Source: Hyphomicrobiales bacterium (lineage in GTDB: Bacteria > Pseudomonadota > Alphaproteobacteria > Rhizobiales > Aestuariivirgaceae). Taken from it: a stretch of DNA of 15,292 bases. Location: positions 1 through 15,292 of the forward strand of contig JANYGE010000360.1 of assembly GCA_025362535.1 (NCBI GenBank), read 5' to 3'. Positions 1 through 6,967 of the stretch are shown here, in pieces (positions within the stretch are counted from its first letter, which is position 1; the number at the start of each line of letters is the position of its first letter). The notes under the pieces were generated by a model, which saw nothing but the letters and a program-made list of their open reading frames with translations, had not been told where the DNA came from and made no database searches. Both the position numbers and the translations under genes were made by a program.

Positions 1-614
1 GTCGTTTCTGTATCCGGTTCAGACAAGGATGCCGTATAGAGTGCACCCTGATCATCTAAATATTTTTCGATGCCAGCAATACCTTTGGTGTCAACGTCAA
101 CATAGCCAATCGTATGTGCCGCCAAGCGACCAAGTGGATAAACCCTCTTGCGCTCATTCACATAACCCACACCAGGAATACCAAGATTATAAACTGCGTC
201 GCGCTCTTCAGGACTGGCTTGACGTTTCAGCCAGACAAAGGCGCGGCCCGGCACTGTAAGTTTTTCGCGCAATGATTTTGCATCAAGTTCAGGCAGCGTA
301 GCCGTGATCAATTCAACGGCTTCATCAATATCAGAGATCTTACGCGGATCAGAAAATAGCGACGCAACCGCAATATCGGTTGCCATAACGACACCATTGC
401 GATCAACAATATCAGGACGCGGGCGCGCTGCTTCATGGGCAGCAACTTCCGGATTTAGGGCATCGCCAGATTTCTTCAGAGTCAAAATGCTCAACTGCAC
501 AGCAATAGCGATAAATGCCGCGCTAAACATCAACCCCAATAGCCTGATCCGATTCTGACCCCGCAAATGCCCATCTGGGCGAGCGGCAGGTAAAGTGGCA
601 CCGTTGTTGGTCAT
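1..614 (-). CDS. ftsI: Peptidoglycan D,D-transpeptidase FtsI (PBP3), N-terminal part
   Basis: FtsI crosslinks septal peptidoglycan as part of the divisome in the inner membrane. The gene runs off the left edge; 204 residues are visible. They show a short cytoplasmic tail, one membrane segment at about residues 23-46, then the PBP dimerisation domain beginning with RPDIVDRNGVVMATD (about 66-80) and continuing to YVNERKRVYPLGRLAAHTIGY (151-171), a typical class B PBP stretch. The catalytic SxxK, SxN and KTG motifs lie outside the window. The ATG shares one base with the ftsL stop (TAATG). A GGAG lies 11 bases upstream inside ftsL, so translation is probably coupled. The position after rsmH and ftsL is the normal dcw order. 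The family call is firm; only the C-terminus is unseen. Confidence 0.94.
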   Translation of the reverse strand, partial: MTNNGATLPAARPDGHLRGQNRIRLLGLMFSAAFIAIAVQLSILTLKKSGDALNPEVAAHEAARPRPDIVDRNGVVMATDIAVASLFSDPRKISDIDEAVELITATLPELDAKSLREKLTVPGRAFVWLKRQASPEERDAVYNLGIPGVGYVNERKRVYPLGRLAAHTIGYVDVDTKGIAGIEKYLDDQGALYTASLSEPDTET

Positions 615-964
615 TATTGCATTTGCTCCAAGATAGCAGCGATTGGGTCAGCGGCATCAGCATTTGGCTTAACCAAAGCCACATCAGGCACCGCAGCGGC
701 CAGACCAGCTTCAGCCACCACCTGCTTGGCCGCCATGGGTTGGAGCTTTAATCGTTCCTCAGCCAGTTTTTGCAAGCGCTCTGGTCGAGTCAAACTGCTC
801 CATTCCGCATTGAGCAGCTTAATCGCTTCACGCTCGGCATCTATGGTTCGCTTTTCAGTCGCAATCTGCCGCTCTAACGCACGGGTTGAATGCTCTAACG
901 AGTAGAGAAAGAATCCCGAAACCAGAACTGCAATAACCAAACAGCCATTGAAAAATTTAATCAT
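614..964 (-). CDS. ftsL: Cell division protein FtsL
   Basis: FtsL is a small bitopic inner-membrane protein that, with FtsB and FtsQ, activates FtsW-FtsI during septation. This 116-residue product has a membrane segment at about residues 4-23 and a charged, probably coiled-coil stretch at 25-60. It then has EWSSLTRPERLQKLAEERLKL (about 54-74), which matches the conserved end of the FtsL periplasmic helix. The C-terminal 40 residues are Ala/Val/Pro-rich and look unstructured. The start is well placed: AGGAGG lies at 970-975, five bases before the ATG and inside the end of rsmH, and the ATG overlaps the rsmH stop as TAATG. Sequence conservation in this family is low, so position between rsmH and ftsI is a large part of the argument. 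Confidence 0.87.
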   Translation of the reverse strand: MIKFFNGCLVIAVLVSGFFLYSLEHSTRALERQIATEKRTIDAEREAIKLLNAEWSSLTRPERLQKLAEERLKLQPMAAKQVVAEAGLAAAVPDVALVKPNADAADPIAAILEQMQ

Positions 965-1962
965 TAGTGCCTCCTGCGCTCAACGCTTGGAACCGCCATG
1001 GCCCTGGCATCAAACTTAAATGATGCCGCCGCCGTACGAATACCGCAGCGCAATTTGGCCGAACGCGATCTTGGATTGTCTAACATTTCTTCAGGCCCGG
1101 CTTCTTGGTGGCCTTTGAACAGCAGCTCAAAACTGGCTGCAGGCCCATCATGCGAAGCCGGTAAATGCCGTGAATTTGTGGGTAATTTTCCAGAACGTTC
1201 AGCAAAAAACTTTTTAACAATGCGGTCTTCAAGCGAATGAAACGTCACCACGACCAAGCGTCCACCCATATCAAGAATGTCTTCCGCCGCGCATAAAGCC
1301 TGCGCCAACTCATCAAGTTCGCCATTCACATGAATGCGCAAAGCTTGGAACGTCCGAGTGGCCGGATGGGTGCGATCCTTGGCACGCTGCGGGCCTGTAG
1401 CGCGTTCAACGGCCTTTACCAAAGCAAGCGTGGTGAGTAACGGTGCTTCACTACGCGCCGTGACGATGGCTTTGGCAATGGAACGCGAACGCGGCTCTTC
1501 GCCCAGAATAAAAATAATCTGCGCCAATTGCTCAGCATCTAAGCCATTCACATAATCAGCAGCCGATTTTCCTACCTGCCCCATGCGCATGTCGAGTGGC
1601 CCGTCGCGCATGAATGAAAACCCACGCGCCGCTTCATCGATCTGCATCGAGGAAACCCCAATATCCAAAACCACACCCTGCACTTTCTGGTCTTCGACAA
1701 TCGAGCCCATCTCGCCAAAGGTGCTTTGCACCAAACGCAACCGACCATGGGACGACGCCACCATTGAAGCACCCGCAGCAATCGCCGATGGATCGCGGTC
1801 AATCGCTACTACCTTGCAATCTGCCGCCGCTAATATACCACACGTATAGCCCCCGGCTCCAAAAGTACCATCGACGTAAATGCCTCCAGCTTGTGGCGCA
1901 AGGGCATGAAGCACCTCGGCCAGCATCACGGGTACATGTGGTTGATTGGAGACGGAATTCAT
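964..1962 (-). CDS. rsmH: 16S rRNA m4C1402 methyltransferase RsmH (MraW)
   Basis: RsmH uses S-adenosylmethionine to N4-methylate C1402 of 16S rRNA in the ribosomal P site. The product is 332 residues, normal for the family. It begins with HVPVMLAEVL, followed by the SAM-binding VDGTFGAGGYT, then LDIGVSSMQIDEAARGFSF with PLDMRM, FQALRIHVNGELDEL, and VVTFHSLEDRIVKKFF near the C-terminus, all standard RsmH signatures. I chose the ATG at 1962 because the conserved HVPV block follows directly; the frame stays open to 2040, but that extension has no family similarity. No clear Shine-Dalgarno sequence precedes the ATG. The gene is first in a minus-strand unit with ftsL and ftsI. rnpB lies immediately upstream, and mraZ, the usual neighbour, is missing. 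Confidence 0.97.
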   Translation of the reverse strand: MNSVSNQPHVPVMLAEVLHALAPQAGGIYVDGTFGAGGYTCGILAAADCKVVAIDRDPSAIAAGASMVASSHGRLRLVQSTFGEMGSIVEDQKVQGVVLDIGVSSMQIDEAARGFSFMRDGPLDMRMGQVGKSAADYVNGLDAEQLAQIIFILGEEPRSRSIAKAIVTARSEAPLLTTLALVKAVERATGPQRAKDRTHPATRTFQALRIHVNGELDELAQALCAAEDILDMGGRLVVVTFHSLEDRIVKKFFAERSGKLPTNSRHLPASHDGPAASFELLFKGHQEAGPEEMLDNPRSRSAKLRCGIRTAAASFKFDARAMAVPSVERRRH

Positions 1963-2017
1963 GAGGGCAAAAGAACACAGTGAACAAGACGTTAATAATC
2001 TGGCGACAATGCCTCTG

Positions 2018-2034
2018 CGATTGTTAACAAATCG
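2018..2034. repeat. Short imperfect palindrome between rnpB and rsmH
   Basis: The sequence CGATTGTTAACAAATCG has 5-base complementary arms (CGATT and AATCG) around a GTTAAC core. It lies about 56 bases upstream of the rsmH start and about 50 bases downstream of the rnpB 3' end. It could be a protein-binding site or a weak hairpin between the two genes. No T-run follows on the minus strand, so it does not look like a factor-independent terminator. No MraZ-type TGGG repeats were seen in this gap. Confidence 0.25.
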
Positions 2035-2080
2035 TTTCAAAAGCGATTCATTTCAACACTTTCCCCAGCAAGGAGAGAAA

Positions 2081-2473
2081 TACCAGTCGGCCTGTAAGCC
2101 GGGTTTTGTCCCGGTGGGGTCTAACCCACCATGGATGGCCATTCATCTGGAACCATTGTTGCCAATGGCTTCGCGCAACCAACCCGGGCGGCGAACCGAA
2201 AACAGTCCTGAACCCTTGCGGATTCGTGCCACCCCTATTCGGTCTTGCTCCGGGTGGGGTTTGCCATGCCAGTCTTGTTGCCAAGCCTGCGGTGCGCTCT
2301 TACCGCACCGTTTCACCCTCACCGCAGCACGCTGCGGCAGTTTATTTTCTGTGGCACTTTCCCTGGGGTCACCCCCGCCGGGCGTTACCCGGCACCCTAT
2401 TCCCGTGGAGCCCGGACTTTCCTCCCTTGCACCCTTTCGAGCCTAGCAAGAGCGGCCATCCAGCCGACTGGTG
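2081..2473 (-). ncRNA. rnpB: RNase P RNA (type A)
   Basis: This is the catalytic RNA of RNase P, which removes the 5' leader of tRNA precursors together with the RnpA protein. On the minus strand it carries the near-universal block GAGGAAAGTCCGGGCTCC followed by ACGGGAA, a later ACAGAAA, and the 3' signature CCCGGCTTACAGGCCGACTGG. The ends close on each other: ACCAGTCGGC at the 5' end pairs perfectly over ten bases with GCCGACTGGT at the 3' end, giving helix P1. The length of about 393 nt is typical for alphaproteobacteria. Open frames running through this stretch are spurious. The ends are set from P1 and from the promoter spacing and may be off by a few bases. Confidence 0.97.
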
Positions 2474-2479
2474 GGGCGA

Positions 2480-2508
2480 GCGTTAGGCGCAGGCCGCGCC
2501 GCGGTCAA
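2480..2508 (-). promoter_or_regulatory. Probable housekeeping promoter of rnpB
   Basis: On the minus strand a -35 TTGACC (2508-2503) is separated by exactly 17 bases from a -10-like TAACGC (2485-2480). Transcription starting about seven bases further would begin at 2473-2472, where RNase P helix P1 begins. The spacer is strongly GC-rich. The -10 box is only a partial match, but the agreement with the RNA 5' end supports the call. Confidence 0.6.
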
Positions 2509-2571
2509 TAAAAACTCTTGTAACGTAGTAAAAGCGCACCAAATGACGGTCTGCACTTGGGGGACCAAAAT

Positions 2572-2943
2572 ATGACCACCGCCACAATAACCGCTGATGA
2601 CACATTGAATGTCTTGAAACGCCTTAAACTTCTCGCGCGTTTCATGGACAATGGCTGGGGCATCCCCTTCACAAATATCCGCTTCGGTGCAGATTCAGTT
2701 CTGGGCTTGGTGCCCGGAGCTGGTGATATCGCCGCAATGCTCATCTCGCTTTATGTGGTGGTGAAAGCTTACGAGCTCGGGGCACCCAATCACATCCTGC
2801 TGCGCATGGTCGGCAACGTGGCCATTGATACTGGTCTAGGTGCCGTTCCACTGTTCGGTGACATCTTCGATCTGTTCTTTAAGTCAAACGTCAAGAACCT
2901 AGATTTACTTCATGATTTTCTTAGGAAAACTGGTAAAATCTAA
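2572..2943 (+). CDS. DUF4112 family small membrane protein
   Basis: This is a 123-residue protein of the DUF4112 type, whose function is unknown. The family pattern is clear: IRFGADSVLGLVPGAGDIAA (about 36-55), a hydrophobic helix at about 52-67, RMVGNVAIDTGLGAVPLFGD (about 78-97) and IFDLFFKSNVKN (98-109). It probably inserts in the inner membrane through the two hydrophobic stretches. I chose the ATG at 2572 because a GGGGGA lies seven bases upstream; a TTG at 2557 in the same frame is less likely. Its stop overlaps that of the convergent amidohydrolase gene by four bases (CTAA). It stands alone on the plus strand downstream of the rnpB promoter region and is transcribed away from rnpB. Confidence 0.86.
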   Translation: MTTATITADDTLNVLKRLKLLARFMDNGWGIPFTNIRFGADSVLGLVPGAGDIAAMLISLYVVVKAYELGAPNHILLRMVGNVAIDTGLGAVPLFGDIFDLFFKSNVKNLDLLHDFLRKTGKI

Positions 2944-4604
2944 TTATTATAAACCACCTGCCCATCACAAATTGTAAACTTTGGCACGATCTCGTGTAGC
3001 GTTTCTGGATCAACTTTTTCCAAGTCGCCGCTCAGCACGACAACATCGGCTAACATGCCTTTTTTAAGTTGGCCCTTCCGTCCTTCAGAAAATTCCGCAT
3101 AAGCGCCCTCCACCGTGTAGGAATGCAGCGCTTGCATCAGACTTTGCTTATGATCGTCCAAACTTGGGGCATAGGCTTTACGGGTCATTGCCGACTGCAC
3201 GGCGCGGATAGGGTTGATGTCTGACACTGGCCAATCCGTGCCGAATACCAGATGTGCACCCGTTTTGCGCAGAGAATTCCACGCATAGGCATAGGGCCAC
3301 TTATCCCGTCCGATGTTTGACAGCGTGGGCTCCAGTGGCAAGCCCTGGCTGCCGGGAGGGTGCGGCGGTTGCATGGCGGCAATCACACCCAATTTGGCAA
3401 AGCGCTTAATGTCGGTTGGATGCACCACTTCGATATGTTCAACACGGTGGCGGGAATCGCGTGCGCCATTGGCTTTGCGCGCCGCCTGATAACCGTCCAA
3501 AACTGAGCGCACCGCGCCATCACCAATAGCATGAACCGCAATCTGCAAGCCGCGCCGGTCCGCTTCAATCGCAACCTCATTGAATTGCTTTTGCGAGAAC
3601 AAAGGCTCACCACGCCATCCTGGCTTATTGGGATAATCATCCAGCATCACAGCGGTAAGGCTGTCGAGCACGCCATCCATAAACAATTTCACTGTGCCTG
3701 CCTTCAGCTTTTCACCCCTATAGGAAGCTGCCATCGAGCTGGCGCGTTCCAATGCAGCAACAGGCATAAAGTTTTTAAAATGAAACGGCACAATGGCCCG
3801 CGCGGTGAGTTCACCACCACGTTCGAGTGCCGCTAACAATTCCAGTGTATAAAAATTACCATCCATATTTTGGAAACTTGTAATGCCATGCTTGGCACAA
3901 TGGGCAAGGCCAAGCCGCATAATATTTAAATCATCGGCAAACTCGGCGGGCGAAGGATAGGCATCTGGTTCTCCACCCTTTTCCAAGCCAAGGCGTCCAC
4001 GCAGGCCACGCTGGCTTAAAGCCCGTACTGGAGCAATCGCTTCACCTTCACGAAGCTCGCCAGTCGCCAGTCCATCGGCACCCACTACAATTTCATTGCC
4101 TGCTCCCACACTGCGCCCACGTAAAATCCCCGTCTGCTCCAGTGCCACGGTGTTGGCCCAAGCTGTATGATGATCGGGGGAATAGAGCAGTACAGGACGA
4201 TCCGATAAAATCTGATCAAGATGCGCGCGCGTCAATGCTTCGGTTGCAGAAATTATTGTATAGTTCGCTTGATTGCCAATCAGCAGATCCGTGCCGGGTC
4301 GGGCAGCCGCATAGTCCTGCACAGCTTTCTTAAGGTCTGCAAATCCTGCAACACCTGTCAGATCAAGATTTTCAAGCTCGGAAGCACCCGCAAAAATATG
4401 CATATGGCTTTCAATGAAGCCAGGCATAACCGTGCCACCTTTCGCATCAATAATTTTGGTCTTGCGCGTCTTAAGCCGTAACACATCGGCATTGCGCCCC
4501 AATTTTAAAATGCGATTGCCCGCAATCGCCACAGCTTCGGCGCGTGGTCGCTTTTCGTCCATCGTCAGAACCGCACCATTAATAATAATTAAATCTGCCA
4601 TCAT
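2940..4604 (-). CDS. YtcJ-like metal-dependent amidohydrolase (amidohydrolase 3 family)
   Basis: The product is a 554-residue cytosolic hydrolase of the amidohydrolase superfamily, of the YtcJ type. These enzymes hydrolyse C-N bonds of amide, carbamate or cyclic substrates with one or two metal ions; the substrate here cannot be read from sequence. Visible motifs are the N-terminal strand DLIIINGAVLTMD, MPGFIESHMHIF with metal ligands H67 and H69, VKLFMDGV with a lysine at about 306, AVHAIGDGAV with H358, RVEHIEV with H390, and FGTDWPVSD with D457. The full ligand set is present, so it is probably active. No signal peptide is seen. The start is ambiguous among GTG 4607, ATG 4604 and ATG 4601; an AGAGG just upstream favours the first two. 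The stop overlaps that of the convergent DUF4112 gene. Confidence 0.92.
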   Translation of the reverse strand: MMADLIIINGAVLTMDEKRPRAEAVAIAGNRILKLGRNADVLRLKTRKTKIIDAKGGTVMPGFIESHMHIFAGASELENLDLTGVAGFADLKKAVQDYAAARPGTDLLIGNQANYTIISATEALTRAHLDQILSDRPVLLYSPDHHTAWANTVALEQTGILRGRSVGAGNEIVVGADGLATGELREGEAIAPVRALSQRGLRGRLGLEKGGEPDAYPSPAEFADDLNIMRLGLAHCAKHGITSFQNMDGNFYTLELLAALERGGELTARAIVPFHFKNFMPVAALERASSMAASYRGEKLKAGTVKLFMDGVLDSLTAVMLDDYPNKPGWRGEPLFSQKQFNEVAIEADRRGLQIAVHAIGDGAVRSVLDGYQAARKANGARDSRHRVEHIEVVHPTDIKRFAKLGVIAAMQPPHPPGSQGLPLEPTLSNIGRDKWPYAYAWNSLRKTGAHLVFGTDWPVSDINPIRAVQSAMTRKAYAPSLDDHKQSLMQALHSYTVEGAYAEFSEGRKGQLKKGMLADVVVLSGDLEKVDPETLHEIVPKFTICDGQVVYNN

Positions 4605-4609
4605 CACTT

Positions 4610-4638
4610 TTGCCTCTGTGCAATACTTGCTCTATAAG
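4610..4638 (+). promoter_or_regulatory. Candidate promoter for the secreted protein at 4668
   Basis: A -35-like TTGCCT (4610-4615) and a -10-like TATAAG (4633-4638) are separated by exactly 17 bases. Transcription would start near 4645, shortly before the AGGA ribosome-binding site of the gene at 4668. The intergenic space is only about 60 bases, so this is almost the only place a promoter can sit. Confidence 0.5.
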
Positions 4639-4647
4639 CCGTCTCAA
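4620..4647 (-). promoter_or_regulatory. Candidate promoter for the amidohydrolase gene
   Basis: On the minus strand TTGAGA (4647-4642) and TATTGC (4625-4620) are separated by 16 bases and lie just upstream of the amidohydrolase start. This overlaps the plus-strand promoter candidate, so the two divergent genes would compete for polymerase if both are right. The -10 match is moderate. Confidence 0.35.
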
Positions 4648-4667
4648 CTTTAGGAACCGACTTTAAA

Positions 4668-5132
4668 ATGCGTATCGCTCTTTTCTTCTTCGCCGTCATC
4701 TTGAACATGAATGTTGCGTTTGCGCAAGAACGCCAATGGTCATTGGATGCTTCCGAACGCGAAGCCTATTTGGTTTTTGGCGTACCGGATACGGATGATG
4801 TGGGATTGAGTTTCTGGTGTGAAATCGGCAAGGGAAAAATTTCGATCTTTGAGCCCGTTAATCACAGGCTGCTCAAGAACAACAAAAAAATCAGAATTGA
4901 TCTCACCATTGATAACGAGAAATTTAATATTGTAGCCAAAGCCAGTCCATCACCTGAATCGCGCTCTGCCAGTCTCGAGGCGCTGGTTGATGTAAATGGG
5001 ACAGTGATGAAAGCCGTTGGACGTAGCCAAACAATCACCTTTTCCGCCTTGGGCCAAAAGAGCAGCTATCCGCTCTTTGATGCCGATGTAACGGGCCTGC
5101 TGCGGGTATGTTCAGGTGAAGTGATAAACTAA
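4668..5132 (+). CDS. Secreted protein of unknown function
   Basis: I do not recognise this family. The 154-residue product has a clear Sec signal peptide (hydrophobic residues 3-18, likely cleavage after AFA at 19). The mature part of about 135 residues looks mostly beta-stranded, with a conserved-looking VFGVPDTDDVGLSFWCEIG at about 36-54. It has only two cysteines, C51 and C148, which could form a disulfide in the periplasm. There is no lipobox and no further membrane segment. An AGGA precedes the ATG by a short distance, and a candidate promoter lies upstream. The gene is divergent from the amidohydrolase and convergent with the amidase, sharing CTAA with the amidase stop. A periplasmic role is inferred from the signal only. 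Confidence 0.78.
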   Translation: MRIALFFFAVILNMNVAFAQERQWSLDASEREAYLVFGVPDTDDVGLSFWCEIGKGKISIFEPVNHRLLKNNKKIRIDLTIDNEKFNIVAKASPSPESRSASLEALVDVNGTVMKAVGRSQTITFSALGQKSSYPLFDADVTGLLRVCSGEVIN

Positions 5133-5866
5133 CTGCGCAGTAACCTGTGCAGCGTGATGACCGTCGATTGATCTGCCACACCATCAACACGCAATGGTCG
5201 AAAATGACGCTGAAAGGCTTCGACAACGATTTTGGTGCGCCCATCAAAGCTCCCTGTAGCTTCCAGGCCATAACCATAAAGTCGCAGCATGCCTTGCAGT
5301 GCCAATACCGGATCACCCTGATCACCCAATTGCAAAAAGCTGCCGCCTCTGATCATTTCAGGTTTCACCCAATGGCCAACACCTTCACTGTGCAAATATG
5401 CCCAATCAAATTTCTCGCCCGGATCAATCTTGCGGCCCGGTGCTATATCGGAATGCGCCAAAACATGACGCGCTGAAATTTCGTAACGTTCAATAATATC
5501 CTGACACAGAGCGGCCACGGCTTGCATTTGCTGTGACGGAAATTCTGGACACCCACCCGAATGACCGATATTTTGAATCTCAATACCAATCGATGCTGAA
5601 TTAATATCCGTTTCGTCCTGCCAGCTTGAAACACCTGCATGCCAAGCCCGCGCGGCCTCATCCACCATCTGGGTAATAGCGCCTTGCTCGTCTACCAAAT
5701 AATGGCTGGAAACTTCTGAGCGCTCATCACATAACCAATCACAAGCTTTCTGCGCGCTATCCATACCAGTATAATGTAAAATCAGCAGTGTTGGTTTAAT
5801 CCCACCAAGCCTGGCTCCAAAATTAGGAGAAGCTTGAACTCTTTGAACAAGGCGCGAACCAATCAC
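5129..5866 (-). CDS. AmpD-type N-acetylmuramoyl-L-alanine amidase with peptidoglycan-binding domain
   Basis: This 245-residue zinc amidase cleaves the bond between N-acetylmuramic acid and L-alanine. The amidase_2 domain spans about 25-155, with H31 (LILHYTG), E96 (GIEIQN), H138 (LAHSDIAPG), K146 and D148 (GRKIDPG). The spacing H138-K146-D148 equals that of E. coli AmpD H154-K162-D164, so the site is complete. Residues about 175-243 form a PG_binding_1-like domain (GDPVLALQGMLRLYGYGL, DGVADQSTVITLHRLL). No signal peptide is visible, which suggests cytosolic recycling of anhydro-muropeptides, yet a wall-binding domain is present. The GTG start lies one base after the stop of the TerB-DnaJ gene, with AAGGA upstream inside that gene, so the two are surely one operon. 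Its stop overlaps that of the plus-strand secreted-protein gene. Confidence 0.93.
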   Translation of the reverse strand: MIGSRLVQRVQASPNFGARLGGIKPTLLILHYTGMDSAQKACDWLCDERSEVSSHYLVDEQGAITQMVDEAARAWHAGVSSWQDETDINSASIGIEIQNIGHSGGCPEFPSQQMQAVAALCQDIIERYEISARHVLAHSDIAPGRKIDPGEKFDWAYLHSEGVGHWVKPEMIRGGSFLQLGDQGDPVLALQGMLRLYGYGLEATGSFDGRTKIVVEAFQRHFRPLRVDGVADQSTVITLHRLLRS

Positions 5867-5867
5867 G

Positions 5868-6548
5868 TCAGAGGCGTTCCTTGGTCAGCTCACCATAAGC
5901 GCTATTGATACGCGCTAAACGTTCGGCTGCTATTTTTACCATCTCGGCAGGCACACCTGATGCAGTCAACCTGTCTGGATGCAATGAGCGCACCAAAGAT
6001 TTGTATTTCTTCTTGATTTCAGCCAACGCCGCATCGCGTGGTACTTCTAAGATTTCATAAGGATCATCGATAATCGCCACATGGCGCGAGCGGATTCTCG
6101 CAAATTCCTGAGCAGCAAAGCCAAATATATCAGCCACACGTTCAAGATAAGTCAGCTCATTTTCGTGAATAACACCATCAGCTTTGGCAATATGGAACAG
6201 GCCGTCCAGAACATTTTCAAGAACTTTCGATTTCTTAGTAAAGAGTTTTGCCACCTGCAAGGCATAGCTTTCAAACCCAACCACATCTTGCTTTGCTAAA
6301 TTAAACACCCGCTCAACAGCGGGCATGTCTTTAGCGGGAACCTGAAACACCTGTCGAAAAGCTAGCACCTCGTCATCGGTCACCACGCCATCGGCCTTGG
6401 CCATCTTGGCCCCAAGCGCTATCATTCCAATGGTAAAACCAACGGATTTTTCAGGAGCCGTCGACTTACGGGAGAACGCTCCAAGCATTTGGCCAACTGA
6501 ATCGCCAATGCCCTGCGCCAAATCTGATATATTTGCCCAAACAGTCAT
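5868..6548 (-). CDS. TerB-like and DnaJ-domain protein (DjlA-like, soluble)
   Basis: This is a 226-residue co-chaperone-like protein. The first part (about 36-150) is a TerB-like helical domain with two similar acidic motifs, MAKADGVVTDDEV (49-61) and IAKADGVIHENEL (120-132), which in this family can bind metal. The last part (about 162-226) is a J domain (DPYEILEVP, IKKKYKSLVRSLHPDR) with the HPD tripeptide at 190-192 that stimulates DnaK ATPase. The order matches E. coli DjlA, but the N-terminal membrane anchor of DjlA is absent, so it is probably cytosolic. The amidase gene follows one base after its stop. The ATG at 6548 has a modest AGG upstream. The domain calls are firm; the client protein is unknown. 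Confidence 0.92.
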   Translation of the reverse strand: MTVWANISDLAQGIGDSVGQMLGAFSRKSTAPEKSVGFTIGMIALGAKMAKADGVVTDDEVLAFRQVFQVPAKDMPAVERVFNLAKQDVVGFESYALQVAKLFTKKSKVLENVLDGLFHIAKADGVIHENELTYLERVADIFGFAAQEFARIRSRHVAIIDDPYEILEVPRDAALAEIKKKYKSLVRSLHPDRLTASGVPAEMVKIAAERLARINSAYGELTKERL

Positions 6549-6576
6549 GAAACCAACCTAACCGATTTGTGAGCAG

Positions 6577-6593
6577 AAAAAAGCCCCTTAGGC
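6577..6593 (-). terminator. Weak candidate terminator after the small membrane protein gene
   Basis: On the minus strand GCCTAAGGGGC is followed at once by TTTTTT. The stem is short (three GC pairs plus a possible T-G pair, loop AAG) and overlaps the stop codon of the upstream gene. The T-run is convincing but the stem is weak. If real, it separates the metF unit from the TerB-DnaJ/amidase unit. Confidence 0.35.
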
Positions 6594-6923
6594 GATTTTG
6601 CGAAAATAATATGACAGCCGAAACACTGGTTGATCAATATCCATATGTTGCGCCAATCGTCGTTCTACATGCCAGGCCCGGCCCGCAGTCCAAATTGTAG
6701 CCCAAATCACAGGCAATACGGAAAGTGCCAAGAGCACATATAAAGCTGTGTCCGGAAGGCCAATCAATTTGCTAAAAGCCCACACAGAAGCCGCAGCAGC
6801 GGCACCCACCAAGCAAGCCGTAAGGAGTGTAACGCCCGCCGCTGCAAGAAAGCAGCCCAAGGGGCTGAACGCTTGTGATGAGGATTTGGGTGTCATATCA
6901 GGCTTCATAATTTCTTGTTCCAT
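6588..6923 (-). CDS. Small two-helix membrane protein, unknown function
   Basis: I do not recognise a named family. The product of about 111 residues has two hydrophobic segments, at about residues 20-50 (with an Ala-rich run) and 58-80. A basic C-terminal tail of about 30 residues (GRAWHVERRLAQHMDIDQ) follows. It is likely an inner-membrane protein. The frame is open further upstream to 7016, inside metF, but that extension shadows the metF end. I favour ATG 6923; ATG 6908, with GGAACAAG upstream, is an equal alternative and would remove five residues. It lies 44 bases after metF on the same strand, so it may be the last gene of that transcript. Hydrophobicity and frame length support a real gene. 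Confidence 0.7.
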   Translation of the reverse strand: MEQEIMKPDMTPKSSSQAFSPLGCFLAAAGVTLLTACLVGAAAAASVWAFSKLIGLPDTALYVLLALSVLPVIWATIWTAGRAWHVERRLAQHMDIDQPVFRLSYYFRKIA

Positions 6924-6967
6924 GAGGCAGATATGCCAACTTGCGCGCTCTATTGCAAGATCATGAA

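Noticed and set aside
1963..2040. A longer rsmH start adding 26 residues
   Set aside because: The conserved HVPV block follows the ATG at 1962 directly, and the extension has no family similarity.
1946..2511. Several long open frames on both strands between rsmH and the DUF4112 gene
   Set aside because: They lie over the RNase P RNA, whose conserved blocks and P1 helix are unmistakable, and they have no protein-like features.
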